Below, in pieces: positions 43,677 to 55,439 of a DNA stretch of 64,000 bases. A program made the position numbers and the translations under genes. The stretch is from contig JBNGIS010034175.1 of the NCBI GenBank assembly GCA_049999725.1, forward strand, positions 1 through 64,000. Direction: 5' to 3'. The notes below the pieces were generated by a model that saw nothing but the letters and a program-made list of their open reading frames with translations, was not told the origin of the DNA and did no database searches. Source of the stretch: Haplomitrium mnioides. Lineage: Eukaryota; Marchantiophyta; Haplomitriopsida; Calobryales. Each line of letters begins with the position of its first letter. The stretch's first letter is position 1.

Positions 43677-46137
43677 TCTCTCAAGTGTCAAACGGGTTCT
43701 ACGGGGGTCCGCAACCCTTTCCTTGGGTGCCCGCGATTCTTAACGGAAACATGGCATCTTCGTAGGGCTCCGGAAGATTCCACAGAAACGTGGCGCCCCT
43801 AGGGTTCCGAGGGCTTCAACGGAAATGTGGCATCCCCAGGATGTTTGCACAGCCTTAGCATAAGCGTGGCAGGCCCAGGGTTCCGAGGGCTTCAACAAAG
43901 ACGTAGCAAGTGGAAGAGGTCTGCGGGACTTTGCAGAAACGTGGCAGGCTCAAGGGGTCTGTGGTCTTCTTCGAAACCGAGTCAGCGCAACAATCAAGCT
44001 TCCCCTTTGAAAATGGTGTTGGACGGTGCTACATTAGATTACGTGGCACTCTAAGGGGGCCCATTGGATCCTTTGGGTTAGAGGGAGGTCAACCACTAAA
44101 CCAGCTCACTGCGTCAGTCAGCCTTCTCCTTTGAAAACGACGTCGGACAACACGGCTTCGGATTATATGGCGCTTTGACAGAGCCCGTTGGATCATTCGA
44201 GTCAGAGGGAGGTCAACCAAGGAACCAGGTCAGTGCATCGGTCAGCCTTCCCCTTTGAAAACGGCGTCTGACGGCGGCCACGGAAGAAAGTCAGCCTTGG
44301 ACACGTGGCACTTTGGAGGAGTTCGAGGGATCCTTCAGACTTCCCTGTCCATTGGATTCTTCAGATTGGGATCCAAAGTCAACTACGGAACGAGATCAAA
44401 GCGCCGGTCCAACTTCCAGTTTGAATGCGGCGTCGGGCGGCGACAACGGAGGAAAAGTCAACAATGGGCTCTGGGTTCTGCTCGATTCTGCAAACTCGGA
44501 TCCGCGAGAATCTTCGGACTCAAATCCACGAGATTCTTTTGGACTCTTTTTCTGCGGGATTCTTCAGAACTCTAATCCATGGGGTTCCTCAGACTTGGTT
44601 TCGCGGGAATCTTCAAAATCTCAGTCCGCGAGATTCCTTGGACTCGACCCCGTGTGACCGTTGTACTTGGAAGAAAATTGCTAATAGACGGGACAGGTGT
44701 TGCCACGTTCAAGTCTGAGCCTAGTTGGCATAACGACCTTCTAACGGGAAGGATTCACGGGGGCGAAAGCTTGAGGGGTATACATTGTCGGGCTTCGAAT
44801 TCAATCAGGTTGGTGAGCAAGCAAGCTAGAGATGGGCAAGCGATCTTGAGACAAGGAAAATGCAATGAGGTAAGGTAAAAGTGGATCCGAGTGAGAATTT
44901 ACGTGAGGCGACTGTACTCGCGCAGGAGGCTAACGGGGGTGGAGGTGGACTAGAGGGGTGCCGAGAATCGTTGGGTGAGGAGCTCTAGAGGATCAAGCAA
45001 TCTAGGTGAATTCATTCCTGCAGGTGGACCTGTGGCAGAGGTGGATCGATACATGAGATTTGAAGGAGATCTATTTTGTTGAGAATTTGAAAGAGACTGC
45101 CAAGTGGGATCTTGGGGTCGTCTCTGCAATTCCTGTATGGGAGCATCAACCCGGAGTGCTCGGAGTGTGGACTGGTGTTATCTTTCAAGTGGAGCTGAGA
45201 AGAGGGTAGCTGCGTTAGTGCTTGTGCACTGCGGAGAAGACCTTTTCAAGGCTCAGAGGTGGAGTGAGCTACCAGCAGTCAAGAGGGCTGTCTTTCAGAG
45301 GTGGAAGTGAAAGAAATCCTCTTCTGATCCTGAGGAAGTAAATCCATGGCTTCTCGCGAGAGAAGTTGAAAAACTATCTAGAAGAAGGGTGTGTGTATGG
45401 GGATTGAAAGGAAGATTCATGAGGTGAGTTGAGGAGGAGTGTGCTAGGAAAGATCAGTCCCAGTGGTCATATGAGGCCTCTGATGTTGGTGAAGTGCAAT
45501 GAGGGTGTATGTTTGTAAATGTGTATGAATGTGTTAGTTAGATTTGAATTCTGTTATATGATATAAGAAGCAAGTAGGATTAGGCTCAGACAGGTTCCAT
45601 TTGTTCAGACCCTAGGACAACCCTATAGTAGAGGAGTTAAGTCCCTTGACATAGTCATGTGACTCTGGGGTCTTTGCATTCTGTTCCTATATTCTATTTT
45701 ATTGTGTAAGAATGATTCAAGACTAGAAGTAGGTAGTAATTCCATTTGTTGAGACCTTGGGACAACCTTGTGAGGGGGAGTCAAGTCTTTTGTCATTGTT
45801 TCGTGACACAGGGGTCAATCCACTTTTCTCTTGAAGTGTATACAAGGTGGCTGGGTCCAGATTTTGGACCCCTTAATTACATTGAAGATTTCCACAAAGC
45901 TATTTGGGTTTGTGTGTATGCATGTTCTGGCATTGTGGGTGAATGAGCAATTGGGCTGATGCTGTGAATGTTGAGGTGAGGAAAGGGCTGGTAAAGTGAA
46001 GAGAGATCCCTTAAAACCTCAAAGTGATAATTGGATAGGGGCCATCTCACAAAAGAACCTTAAACCCTTGTTTTTTGTCCTCCCATGCCTTCCAAGTGGA
46101 ACTTGTGAAGGTTAAGGCCTGAAGGAGGGGAGTGACA
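43673..46137 (+). repeat. 3' LTR of element B, remainder
   Basis: Homologous to 16345-18969 of the 5' LTR, from the GTTCTACGGGGGTCCGC segment to the AGTGACA end. It includes the units of about 124 bp (44000-44270), the GGATTCTTCGGA array (44330-44640) and the paired GGGACAACC segments (45610, 45755). Confidence 0.9.
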
Positions 46138-47215
46138 TTAAACTCATATGTTTAAGATATGAGAGACTTGCAAAACTTTTATATCCAAAAGAAGTGATAT
46201 TTTAGCAAATTTATGCTATTTCAACAATTCTTTTCTTAGCAAAAACTAAGTGATCGATTTGTACATCAAAATATGTTAAAGTTGTAGCGTATATCTCTTA
46301 CTGCAAAGGTGAAGTGTTTTTTATACTTGAAAATTGGCAAGGTTAAAATATCCCTACATAGGTAAGATAAAACTAATAAAACTCCCTCAACATCATTATT
46401 TGTAGAAACTTTACTAAGTGAAGCACTTTTAGATTCCTCACATCTTTAATTTCATCCAAAGCAATTTGTGTTCTTTGTGTAAATTTTGTGAAAGATTCCA
46501 AAATAATAGTTCTAAGAGGCATGGTTTCAATACATCCATTAGAATCAAATTATTTTTCCTACTCTTCAATACCTTGGAGTTTACTTTGAGTGGCTAAAAA
46601 TCACAATATAATAAAAAATTAGAACAAGACTAATCATATGACCACATTTAAAAGTTAAAGCATTTAATTATAATGGTAATAGTTTGATTGATCAAGAAAC
46701 AAATTACTCACAAAACCAAAATGACAAGCATAGTGATCACTCAATCACCATTGCATACAAATTGTTAGCCAAGAAGTGATCAAGCAATCACTCTTAGCTA
46801 AAGAGAAGAAAATTCTAAGATTGAGTAAGATAAATTCAAGTGATAAGTGATTGGAATGTTACTTTGTACTACAAAAAAATGGTCTTAGAGATAATGTAGT
46901 ATCTGCAAAAATTTTAACTTGTCTTTTGTGATCTATATGAATGATTGAACCATTGTTGGTTTTGTTTCTTTGGGGTAATGTTGGCTACATCTTCTCAATT
47001 TATTGCATATGATGAGCTTTCTGAGAAGGAATCTCAGTTTTAAAAGGGATTTCACATTCACTCCTCTATTGACATTTGCACAAATTTTTACTTTTTTTGT
47101 TGGTGACTCTTTGGGTAGTGACAATAACACATTTTTCTTGGATTCTTTGTAAGAATTTCCACTAATTGAGATTAAATTTGATAACCAACTTCATTAGTAC
47201 TAATTTCCAATCAAC
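46138..47215. other. AT-rich spacer
   Basis: No supported gene. Short CAATCACTCTT and AGTGATCACT words begin to recur from about 46730. Confidence 0.5.
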
Positions 47216-47315
47216 NNNNNNNNNNNNNNNNNNNNNNNNNNNNNNNNNNNNNNNNNNNNNNNNNNNNNNNNNNNNNNNNNNNNNNNNNNNNNNNNNNNNN
47301 NNNNNNNNNNNNNNN
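47216..47315. other. Assembly gap (100 N)
   Basis: Exactly 100 undetermined bases, the usual placeholder for a gap of unknown length. Distances across it should not be trusted. Confidence 0.99.
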
Positions 47316-48945
47316 TTAAACCACTATACTTTTTCTTATAAAATTTTTGAGAAATACACACGACTCTTTTGGCTCATGAGCTTTAACCTCACATTTACTA
47401 ATGAAATTTGGTTTTACAAGCTTCTTATTGGATATTTTCTTAAAACCAATTAGACAGAGCATCATGCTTTAAAATTTTTCTCTTATTTCTTTGATGGAAT
47501 CTACTAGCTTGCATTTCAAACCACACTTTTTCTATAGCTTTGTTAATCTTTTTAAATTATCAACAACCAAAATTATGTAACAAGCACAAATTTAATTGGT
47601 GTTTGTTATATTCTTCTAGTATTCTTGGTCAATATCGCATTCATCTAAGCCTCCACATAGAATCATGCTTTGAAAATATCCCAATTTTTCTTTTTTGGAT
47701 AATATCTAGAGCACATGAGGTTCATAAATAGCGCAACTAGTGTAAAGTGATTGGCTTCTAGCATCACTTGCATATTTGTATTGTATGGTGTGTTATTATA
47801 CCTAATTATAAAAAATCAGTCTCATTTGTTTGGTTGTTTTGTAGAAAAATTAATCATTTCATGTTGATATAGATGGCCATACCATACATGTTTTTTTTGT
47901 CTTAAAGCTTCTCAAGTGTTTTTTTTCTCCTTATCACCTCTTTCACCTCATTAATCATGGAAGCACCAAGTGTTACTAATGTTTGAAGCACTACTTGAAC
48001 GAGATACTTAGTGAGCATTTTATGAATTGCTTACAACTCTTATGAATCTAAATACTTTTATTCTTTACCGTCTGATTTAAAACATTTTTATTACTAGAGA
48101 ATGTTGGTGGAGTTTCAGAGTCATTTTCTTTCCTAATTGACATAATGACTTTAAAGCTACTAACTTTCTGTAGGTTGATTTAAGCTTCACCAATAAAGGA
48201 AAATGTGGCAACCCAACTTTTTCTTTTATCCGTGTATATTTTTCTTAATGTTTGGAATCTATAGTCTTTCAACATCATTGTAAGCTAGAGAAAGAATTGA
48301 CGAGTCTCTAATTTTATGGTAGAAATCCTATCCTTATACACATTGAGTCAATTCTTTCTTTACATCTATGGTTAGCAACCATGAGCTACACAAGTCTTCA
48401 TGTTTAGTTATATCTACCTCTCAAATGTCTTTTATACTCTCATAACATTTTTGTTCTCTTGTAAAAGAAACATGTTGACATTTAACAACAAAAAGCTAAA
48501 AGTTGGAATGAAAGAGTTGGTATAGTGACTAATTGACTAGGTTTTTAGTGTAAGCACTTCAAAAGAGTTAAATTTTGAATATTTTCTTAAAGGTTGGTTT
48601 GTAGTTTCTATCAACTTACTATAAGTGATTGCTATATCACGATTTGTAACAAACCTATTATTCTTTGTAGATATTTTGAAGGTGATTTTTTCATGATTAT
48701 TTTGAAGTGTAATTGTAGCTTGTTAAAGGAAACCTTGAGTGATCACTTATTTTCTAGAAGACAGTGATCACCCAATAACTCTTCTACCCAATCACTCTTG
48801 TAGAGTATAAGTATTGTCTACACTCACTAGAAGACAATGGTCTTATGATTACTTTTATTGAGGATATGTCATGATTTCCATTGACAAGATGGTACCAATA
48901 TCCTCATCACTTTCATAGAGCCTAGTTTGTAATGCATAAAAATTT
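47316..48945. other. AT-rich spacer with recurring AGTGATCAC words
   Basis: No reading frame with a recognisable domain. AGTGATCAC and CAATCACTCTT words recur (for example near 48740-48800). It may be a decayed element. Confidence 0.4.
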
Positions 48946-49172
48946 GATATAATTGGTTTTCTAATCATTCACATAGTCTAAAAGTGTTACTTGTAATATC
49001 TAGTAAGATCGCAAGAGTGACCATTGATATAATTAGTTGTCTAATCACTCACATACCATAACAGTGTTACTTGTAATCTCTAGTAAGATTGCAAGAGTGA
49101 CAATCGATATAATTGGTTGTCTAATCACTCACATACTCTAAAAGTGCTACTTGGAATATCTAGTAAGATTGT
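48946..49172 (+). repeat. 80-bp tandem repeat, 2.8 copies
   Basis: Units start at 48946, 49026 and 49106 with GATATAATTGGTT and share CTAATCACTCACATA and TCTAGTAAGAT. The spacing is exactly 80 bp and the third copy is partial. Confidence 0.9.
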
Positions 49173-49950
49173 GTGTAAAAGAGCTCAAAGATAAACTCTA
49201 AATGAGCAAGAACTCATAGTTAACTCTAATAGAGTTCCTCAACCAAATGCAACTCAAGGCCCAAGTTAAGACCAAGAGACAAGCAAAAGCTAAGCAACCA
49301 AAGAACCCAAGTGATTTGAAAAGAACTCCAGAATGAGGAGTGGGGCTATGAAGCCCTTCTATTTATACAAAAGAAGAAGGTGTCATACCCCTTTCTTAAC
49401 TTACAAGTCAGTTCAAATTTCAGCCTTAAAAGTGACCTTTATCACTTCATTTAAAGTAACTTCGAAGGTAGTTAACTATAAAATGATTTCAACCCTAAAA
49501 GTGACCCTCTACCATTTACTTCAGTTCTCTCTATTTTCTTATATATAACACAACATCATGCTTGTATTATTACATTGTGAGAGTGACTACTCAATCACTC
49601 TTGATCAATTTAATTCGCAATTTCCAATCATGATAGCGAGTGATCACTTTTCAAAATTTTTACAAGCTTCTCGATAAACACATTACAATTGAATAATCAT
49701 TCATTATTTGACTAGTGTATCAATTTTTCCAAATTGAAAAAAGAAAAAAAATCCCTACATTTCTTATAGAGTGATGGGATGATCACTTACTACTCCAAGT
49801 TTATTAGGGACAAAACTAAATGCAGCTAATATTCAATGGATATTGCATAGAAACATTGTTAATTATCATGAGTAATATAATGATTGGGATTGGAAGATTA
49901 CTTTAGGATGTGACTTTTAGAGTGATAAGAGTGCAAAGAAAGATTGAATA
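49173..49950. other. AT-rich spacer
   Basis: No supported gene. TATTTATAC near 49361 and TATATATAA near 49540 could be promoter-like but have no gene behind them. Confidence 0.4.
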
Positions 49951-50165
49951 AGAGTGAAATGAAGTTGATTAATGATTGGGGATTGGTAGTAAGAAAAGTG
50001 AAGTGAAATTGATTAATGATTAAGAATTAGTAGGAAAATGAGTGAAGTGAGGTTGATTAGTGATTGGGAGTTAGTCGGAAGAAGAGTGAAGTGAGGGTGA
50101 CTAGTTATTGGAGGTTAGTAGGAAGAAGAGTGAAGTGAGGATGATTAGTGATTGACTATTAGGAG
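49951..50165 (+). repeat. 44-bp tandem repeat, about five copies
   Basis: GTGAAGTGAGG-type starts at 49954, 49999, 50042, 50086 and 50130, spacing 43-45 bp. Each unit has a GATTAGTGATTGG core. Confidence 0.88.
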
Positions 50166-50198
50166 AGAAATATGAGTAAACCTATTAGCCAACTACAT

Positions 50199-50492
50199 GG
50201 AGGCAGTAGATACAAAGCTATGGCATGCACTACTACTGCTGCTTGTATACAAGGAGCAGTTACAACATGAGAAGGAGGAGATCGAAAGGTAGAACAAACT
50301 TAACGTGAGGTGTTTGAAGAAGAGTATTGTAGGGAGTTAGACTCGTTGTTGGCTTACTATAGACAATTGCAAGAGGATTATTCCAAGCTTGATGAGATCA
50401 AGCAATTTGGAATCAAGCACGATAGGTTGGCCCTTGTTACTTTGACACACCTGATGGAACCCAATATAAAGTGTAGAGAAGGTTATGGGTGA
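50199..50492 (+). pseudogene. Unrecognised coding scrap with helical peptide
   Basis: Two short frames give MEAVDTKLWHALLLLL and, after a shift, EEYCRELDSLLAYYRQL to CREGYG. The amphipathic, protein-like composition suggests an old gene or transposon exon. The second frame has no ATG. No function is assigned. Confidence 0.25.
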
Positions 50493-50621
50493 AGAATTAT
50501 TCGAGGCTTAACTCATAATTTTATAGAGCATTTCACATGAGTAAGATTGCCTTTAATTTTATATGTTGTGAACCTATATGAGTTTTTGCCAAGGAGGACT
50601 TGATGCTCAGAGTAGCAATAC

Positions 50622-50622
<1 letters not shown>

Positions 50623-50654
<32 letters not shown>
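50623..50654 (+). repeat. (AG)16 microsatellite
   Basis: Perfect AG dinucleotide run of 32 bases. Confidence 0.98.
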
Positions 50655-50656
<2 letters not shown>

Positions 50657-52719
50657 AAAAAGTGTGCTGCAATCAATGACATCCTTCTTTTCAAATACAT
50701 TAAGAGCCCATTTGACAAGGTTGCAATAGCTTATGAGTCATTTGAACAAAATGACTCATAGTGGGAGCTATGTACACCACCAGAAACCATATGCCCTAGA
50801 AATGTTGCTATTTTGGGCTTGTTCTGTCTTTCAAATATATATAATAGATCCAATCAAATTTATATCTGCATTTGACATCGAGAATCTTGAAGTGAAGAGA
50901 TACATAACAAGAAACAAGGTAATTTAGAGGCTTCAATACATACCAACTATTCAGAAAATTATTTTTCTTTCTTTGATTGTTGTGTTGCTTTGTGCATGCT
51001 TTACTACAACCCATAAACAAAAGCATGTGTCGATATCCTTAACAAAAGTGTTGGATTTCATGATAAAAGGTACTCTTTCTCTTGGTCTTCTTGCTACTCT
51101 ACCTAATTTAGGTCGGCAGATTAAACAAGAATAAAATCAGATCAGCAATACTGAATTTGCAATGAAAGAAAGAAGAGTAGACCTGCTAGAAAGCAAGCCA
51201 GGAAATCACACAACAATTGGCAGATAACAAGGAAGCAAACATTTTTCATTATCTATTATTCAATTCAAAGTATTCTCAAGGTGTAAATCATACATGAAAG
51301 ATAGATTATTAGTCTCATTGATATTCTTTCTTATTTGTAAATTCAATATGCACCTTTGTAAATCTGAATTATGTGATCATGAATGCAATAGCGATTTGAA
51401 TTTCCAATCATTGATAGTACTTGGGAGAGTCTACCAAGTATCCACCCTCTAGATGAATGCTAAGGTTGATTAAAAAAATATGATTCTTTGACTTACAGAA
51501 TACCCCATATTGAAGGAGATAATGCTAACAAAACCTATACAAACTTTGTAATCTGGAATAAGACAAATTTTCTCATACTGAGCATCTTAATGTGCACATT
51601 GCCCATATCCCAACCTATTGAAACTTTGTATTTGCAGATAATAGAGGCACTCTCAAGAGAAGAGCCAACTATACCAGTTGAAGACAAGCTTTGAGAAAGG
51701 AAAAATTTCCCACCACAAGCAAAGAACAAGCATTCAAAGGGTGTTGGAATGCGTGATAGCATCCTACAATATTGGATCGATGTCCAATCTTTATAAAAAT
51801 GAATTTAGAATCTAGAAAGTAGAAATGAATTCAAATGTGAAATATGCATGTGCAAAGTATTGCACCAATATGAAAAGTGATAAGTGTGCGTATGAATAAC
51901 ATGTATGTATCTCCTAATATACTAGTCTCACTAACTTAAGTAAATATACTAAGTATAGTAAAACTAACTTAGTTAAGGATTAGTTAAAGTTAACTAACCT
52001 TAGGATAATAAGCTACCTAACCCATGATAGCTTGTAACTTTAACAAAGGGAGGGGCAGAAGATGAAGTGATTGTGTTCATCTTTATACAAGTGGAAATAG
52101 AGGTGGCAGACCTCCTATGGAGAATAGATATACACCAAGTATTTGAATGATTATATTGTAGGCTATATGGAATTGCCAAAAAACCACATGATCAATTAGA
52201 GTTCTCAGGTTCTTTTTCTTGGGGATAATAGAACTTGTATTATTCATAGTGGTAGTACTCACACCTCTTGACACCTAACTCATTGGTAATCAGTGGATAT
52301 TTGTCATAAAGCATAATACTAAAGGCAAAATATCAGATATAAGGCATGTCTTGTAGCTATAGGTTATACAGAGATACTTGGGAGAGACTTTCATCTAACA
52401 TATTCTCTAGTTATGGATCCTATTACATACGAGTACCTAGTTGGCTTTTCCTTAAGACATGAGCTCATGATACATGTACGGGACATTCGATACCAAGATT
52501 CATGTAAGAGCACCCTAAGGGATAATTTGAAGAATATCTATTATATTCAGGGGGAGGGTGTCTCCAAGGAGAGACCTCAAAGCTTTACATCTGCTTCCAC
52601 ACACCATGCCACTATGAGGCCTAGTGGAGTGAGTACTTTGCATGGACCTATAGTTCATCTAATGCAAATACTAGCAAGTAGGCCTTTAGGCTCTCATGTG
52701 CATCAGTCTATGCCTATGA
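50655..52719. other. AT-rich spacer, nothing supported
   Basis: Several short open frames (for example 51488-51694 and 52413-52835) show no domain I recognise. The 3' part of the second one joins the copia fragment below. Confidence 0.4.
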
Positions 52720-52960
52720 CAAAAGATGGATATGTAGTCGAGATCATGCGATCTATATATGGACTTAAAACAAAGCGACAAAATATAGTGCTAGAGATTT
52801 CAAGAAAAGATGTTAGCTATGGGTTTTCACCATGAAGACATAACATCATGCTTATTCATTAAACATGTTGACAAAGACTTTATTATTGTCGCAATATATG
52901 TTGATGGTATAAGTATTTTTGGTCACAAATCTTTAATCAAATATATATTCTTATATGGCA
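52720..52960 (+). pseudogene. Ty1/copia reverse transcriptase fragment
   Basis: A frameshifted scrap. One frame gives EIMRSIYGLKTKRQ (the copia LYGLKQ block); the other gives MGFHHEDITSCLFIKHVDKDF followed by IIVAIYVDGISIFGHK. The catalytic YVDD is YVDG. No LTR or other copia domain was found, so this is a short relic of a different superfamily from the gypsy elements around it. Confidence 0.72.
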
Positions 52961-54140
52961 TTATAGCGACATCATGAAAGAGTACTAATCAATCAATTAC
53001 TTGTACATCTTTTAACCATGTTGAGATGATACTTTTATATAAGGCTAGTAGAGATTGAAGAGAATGATTGATTATGCAAGCTTACATTGTGATTTACTTT
53101 GTTTATATGACCTTGTTGTGTTGTATAAGTGTAGCATGGTAGATATTTAACAAGAGGATACTATATCTATGCAGGTTATATGTGGCAATGATAAAAAAAG
53201 TTAGTCTATTTAGTAATACATCGATGTATTAATTGGTGTATGGCGCTTATTGCGATTATCATCACCACAATGATTTATTATTATCATTCTCTTCCTACAT
53301 ATTTTATCATCATACATCTCTTCTTATTCTATATTTTATTAGTATAATCTTTTATATTATTTTCTTATTTGTTCTATCATCAATGTATTCTTTCTTTCAT
53401 ATCCTATGATCTTTTTATCATTTGATTGCCATTTTGTTATAGCCTTATTTCTATTTTGGTGGTCGTTATTCATATATATTTTTAGTCTCAAGATGCCTAT
53501 GGTTGTAGTCTTTACTTGGTAGCAGTATGAGAGGGTTTTAACAAGACAACACCAATCTTTTTAATTAGACATTAGTAGTCTTTTGTTGGATTCTCTTTTG
53601 CTTACTTGTCTTCTGCTTACAACATTCTCTAAATTATCAACAAGGGTGAGTGTTGAACTCTCATTAACACAAATATCATTAGCACTAGACTTAATTAAAA
53701 TAATCTATAATTAAACTAACCAATAGTTAGAATAATCATTGTGATAATGATACTCATTTTGTTAAGTTACTATGAGAGAATTGAGAGGTTACGATGATGA
53801 TGAGATATAATATACATGAGAGGAGAGAATTGATGGAGAGAGAATTGAGAAGGATAACTTGATTTTGTTAATGAATGAATGTTTCTTTTTCAATAACATC
53901 TTGAGTTTTTTAGTAGAGTTGAGTTTGGCAACAACATCAACTATCCATGAGCTACAAGTGGCCTCTTCTTTTTCCTTCATTGTCTTGTTTTGTTTCGTGG
54001 GATGTACTAGTAGATATAAACACAAATCTTTTCATCGCCATGCAAAGCTTACCTTCGTCTTGCTAGAATCTCATGGGTGCATATTTCTTCATCTACTTGC
54101 TCCATGTCCATTTTGCCTTCTATTTCAAGAAACGTACCCA
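52961..54140. other. AT-rich spacer upstream of the DUF26 gene
   Basis: Long A/T runs and no supported gene. The stretch from about 53760 is GA-rich and may contain upstream promoter sequence. Confidence 0.45.
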
Positions 54141-54147
54141 TATAAAT
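54141..54147 (+). promoter_or_regulatory. TATA box of the DUF26 gene
   Basis: TATAAAT lies 112 bp before the ATG, leaving a leader of about 80 bp with the CACCTGCCAACTCCTC stretch. Confidence 0.55.
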
Positions 54148-54252
54148 TGTGCTTAGGCATTATAGTCTGGAACTCACCTGCCAACTCCTCAACATCATTG
54201 TAGGTTGTGCACTCACGCACAGTCTGAATTCACAAGAGAATATCTAAAAGCC

Positions 54253-54687
54253 ATGACCAAGGTAACCATCCTCATCATGCTTCTCCTTTATTCCATGGCC
54301 ATTTGCATGTCTTCCTTTGCCAACGCACTCCAACTAGATACCTCTCTCAAGGGCTTGCATTGCTTGAAGGAAGAATACAAATTCTTCTTCTTCTATGGCA
54401 GCAATCTGAGAATTGCTCTGGACAGATTTCAAGCGTGTGTGGATTTTCTTGATTGGCACAACACCAAATATTTCTATATCAGCAGAGATATTGCCAATAA
54501 TCAAGAAGTGCATGCAGATTTCAAGTGCGATGAGTGTTTGTCATGGGAGGATTGCCAAATATGCATTCACGTAGCAGTAGAGCTTGCCAAGGAAACTGTG
54601 GAAGGGTACTACTCCAAGAAAGCAGTGCGCAAAAACATTCATCTTGGCAGCTGCGCTTTGCTCTACAACAACATCAGCCTGAATTGA
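54253..54687 (+). CDS. Secreted single-domain DUF26 (Gnk2-like) protein
   Basis: The intronless 144-codon frame starts at ATG 54253; reading further upstream needs a non-ATG codon. Residues 1-25 form a signal peptide (hydrophobic LIMLLLYSMAI, cleavage likely after ANA). The mature part has the DUF26 signature C-x8-C-x2-C at C92, C101 and C104, followed by the usual helix and the terminal GSCALLYN block (C134). Size fits ginkbilobin-type proteins (about 130 residues with signal), which are apoplastic, bind mannose and have antifungal activity. Unusual: the family Cys 13 residues before the last one is Ser121, and extra Cys occur at 37, 62 and 95. Two family disulfides (92-101, 104-134) can form; the third probably cannot. 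It lies alone among decayed elements, so it may be a dispersed copy or an early pseudogene. Confidence 0.75.
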   Translation: MTKVTILIMLLLYSMAICMSSFANALQLDTSLKGLHCLKEEYKFFFFYGSNLRIALDRFQACVDFLDWHNTKYFYISRDIANNQEVHADFKCDECLSWEDCQICIHVAVELAKETVEGYYSKKAVRKNIHLGSCALLYNNISLN

Positions 54688-55429
54688 CTATAGAAGAATG
54701 ACAACAGGCTTTGCTAGCTGCAGTTGGTTGCATCTATCATCAATCCAAAGACTACTTTCACTAAAGATTTACCTCATTCTGTTGTAGGAATTTCCACAAC
54801 CATTCGATTCATGATTTTGTGATTCATCAATCAATAAGTTTATTAAACAAGCTACAACGTTTCCTCCATCTTAATGCTTACATTCAGTTCGACAATCTTT
54901 CATTGTTCCAAGGAACATAATTTCAGCCCACACACAAAGAAATGGTATGTTTACAGGGAAATCATGACATACATTATTTTGAAATGCCAAAAGCGCAAAT
55001 AGATTGAACGTGTACAATACATAGTTCAGTGGCTTAATGAAACTCTTCCAAGTGTTTTTTTTTATCCAAGACATTTCATGAATTGAAAAAGAAAACACCG
55101 AAAGAGTTGATATAGGATTTAGAGCGCAACAAGTAAGTTTCTCTTGTTGTTACCAGCAGCCATAAACAATAGTCAAAATTGCATAACGAGACGTGTCTAT
55201 AGTAATAAAGTTCATATTCACTATACTTGACTTGTAGTGTAGAAACATGGATGGTGTATGAGGATTTGGTGCTCAATGTGTTGATGCTTAATAACACTTC
55301 TCATTTAAATGTGTTGATGCTTAATAACACTTCTCATTTAATTATTGAATTGTTGTGGATTATAGATAGGTATTGTGCATGAACACAACACATTTGCCTC
55401 ATGGTTTTGTTGTAGGCTAGCAAAGAATA
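54688..55429. other. 3' flank of the DUF26 gene
   Basis: AT-rich. A possible weak poly(A) signal (AATAAG) lies near 54832. No other gene is seen. Confidence 0.4.
55275..55340 (+). repeat. 33-bp direct duplication
   Basis: Two perfect adjacent copies of a unit that begins AATGTGTTGATGCTTAATAA. Confidence 0.93.
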
Positions 55430-55439
55430 CAAAGATATT

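Larger units (their letters stand above)
15866..46137 (+). mobile_element. Element B: Ty3/gypsy retrotransposon split by C and D
   Basis: The 5' LTR is 15866-18969. The gag is cut at 19570 and resumes at 30190 after element C. PR, RT, RNase H and integrase run to 35260, and the 3' LTR starts at 35433. The 3' LTR is cut after 35566 and resumes near 43673, ending at 46137. Over the first 134 bp the two LTRs differ at about 12 positions by eye. The flanks (CTTTA left, TTAAA right) do not form a clear target duplication. Confidence 0.88.

Noticed and set aside
50623-50654. (AG)16 as a regulatory GAGA element
   Set aside because: No gene with a supported frame lies nearby; treated as an ordinary microsatellite.
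52413-52835. 140-codon open frame as a gene
   Set aside because: Only its last part resembles copia RT; the rest shows no domain and lies in AT-rich decayed sequence.
54205-54252. Longer N-terminus for the DUF26 protein
   Set aside because: It would start at TTG, and the signal peptide begins properly at the ATG at 54253.
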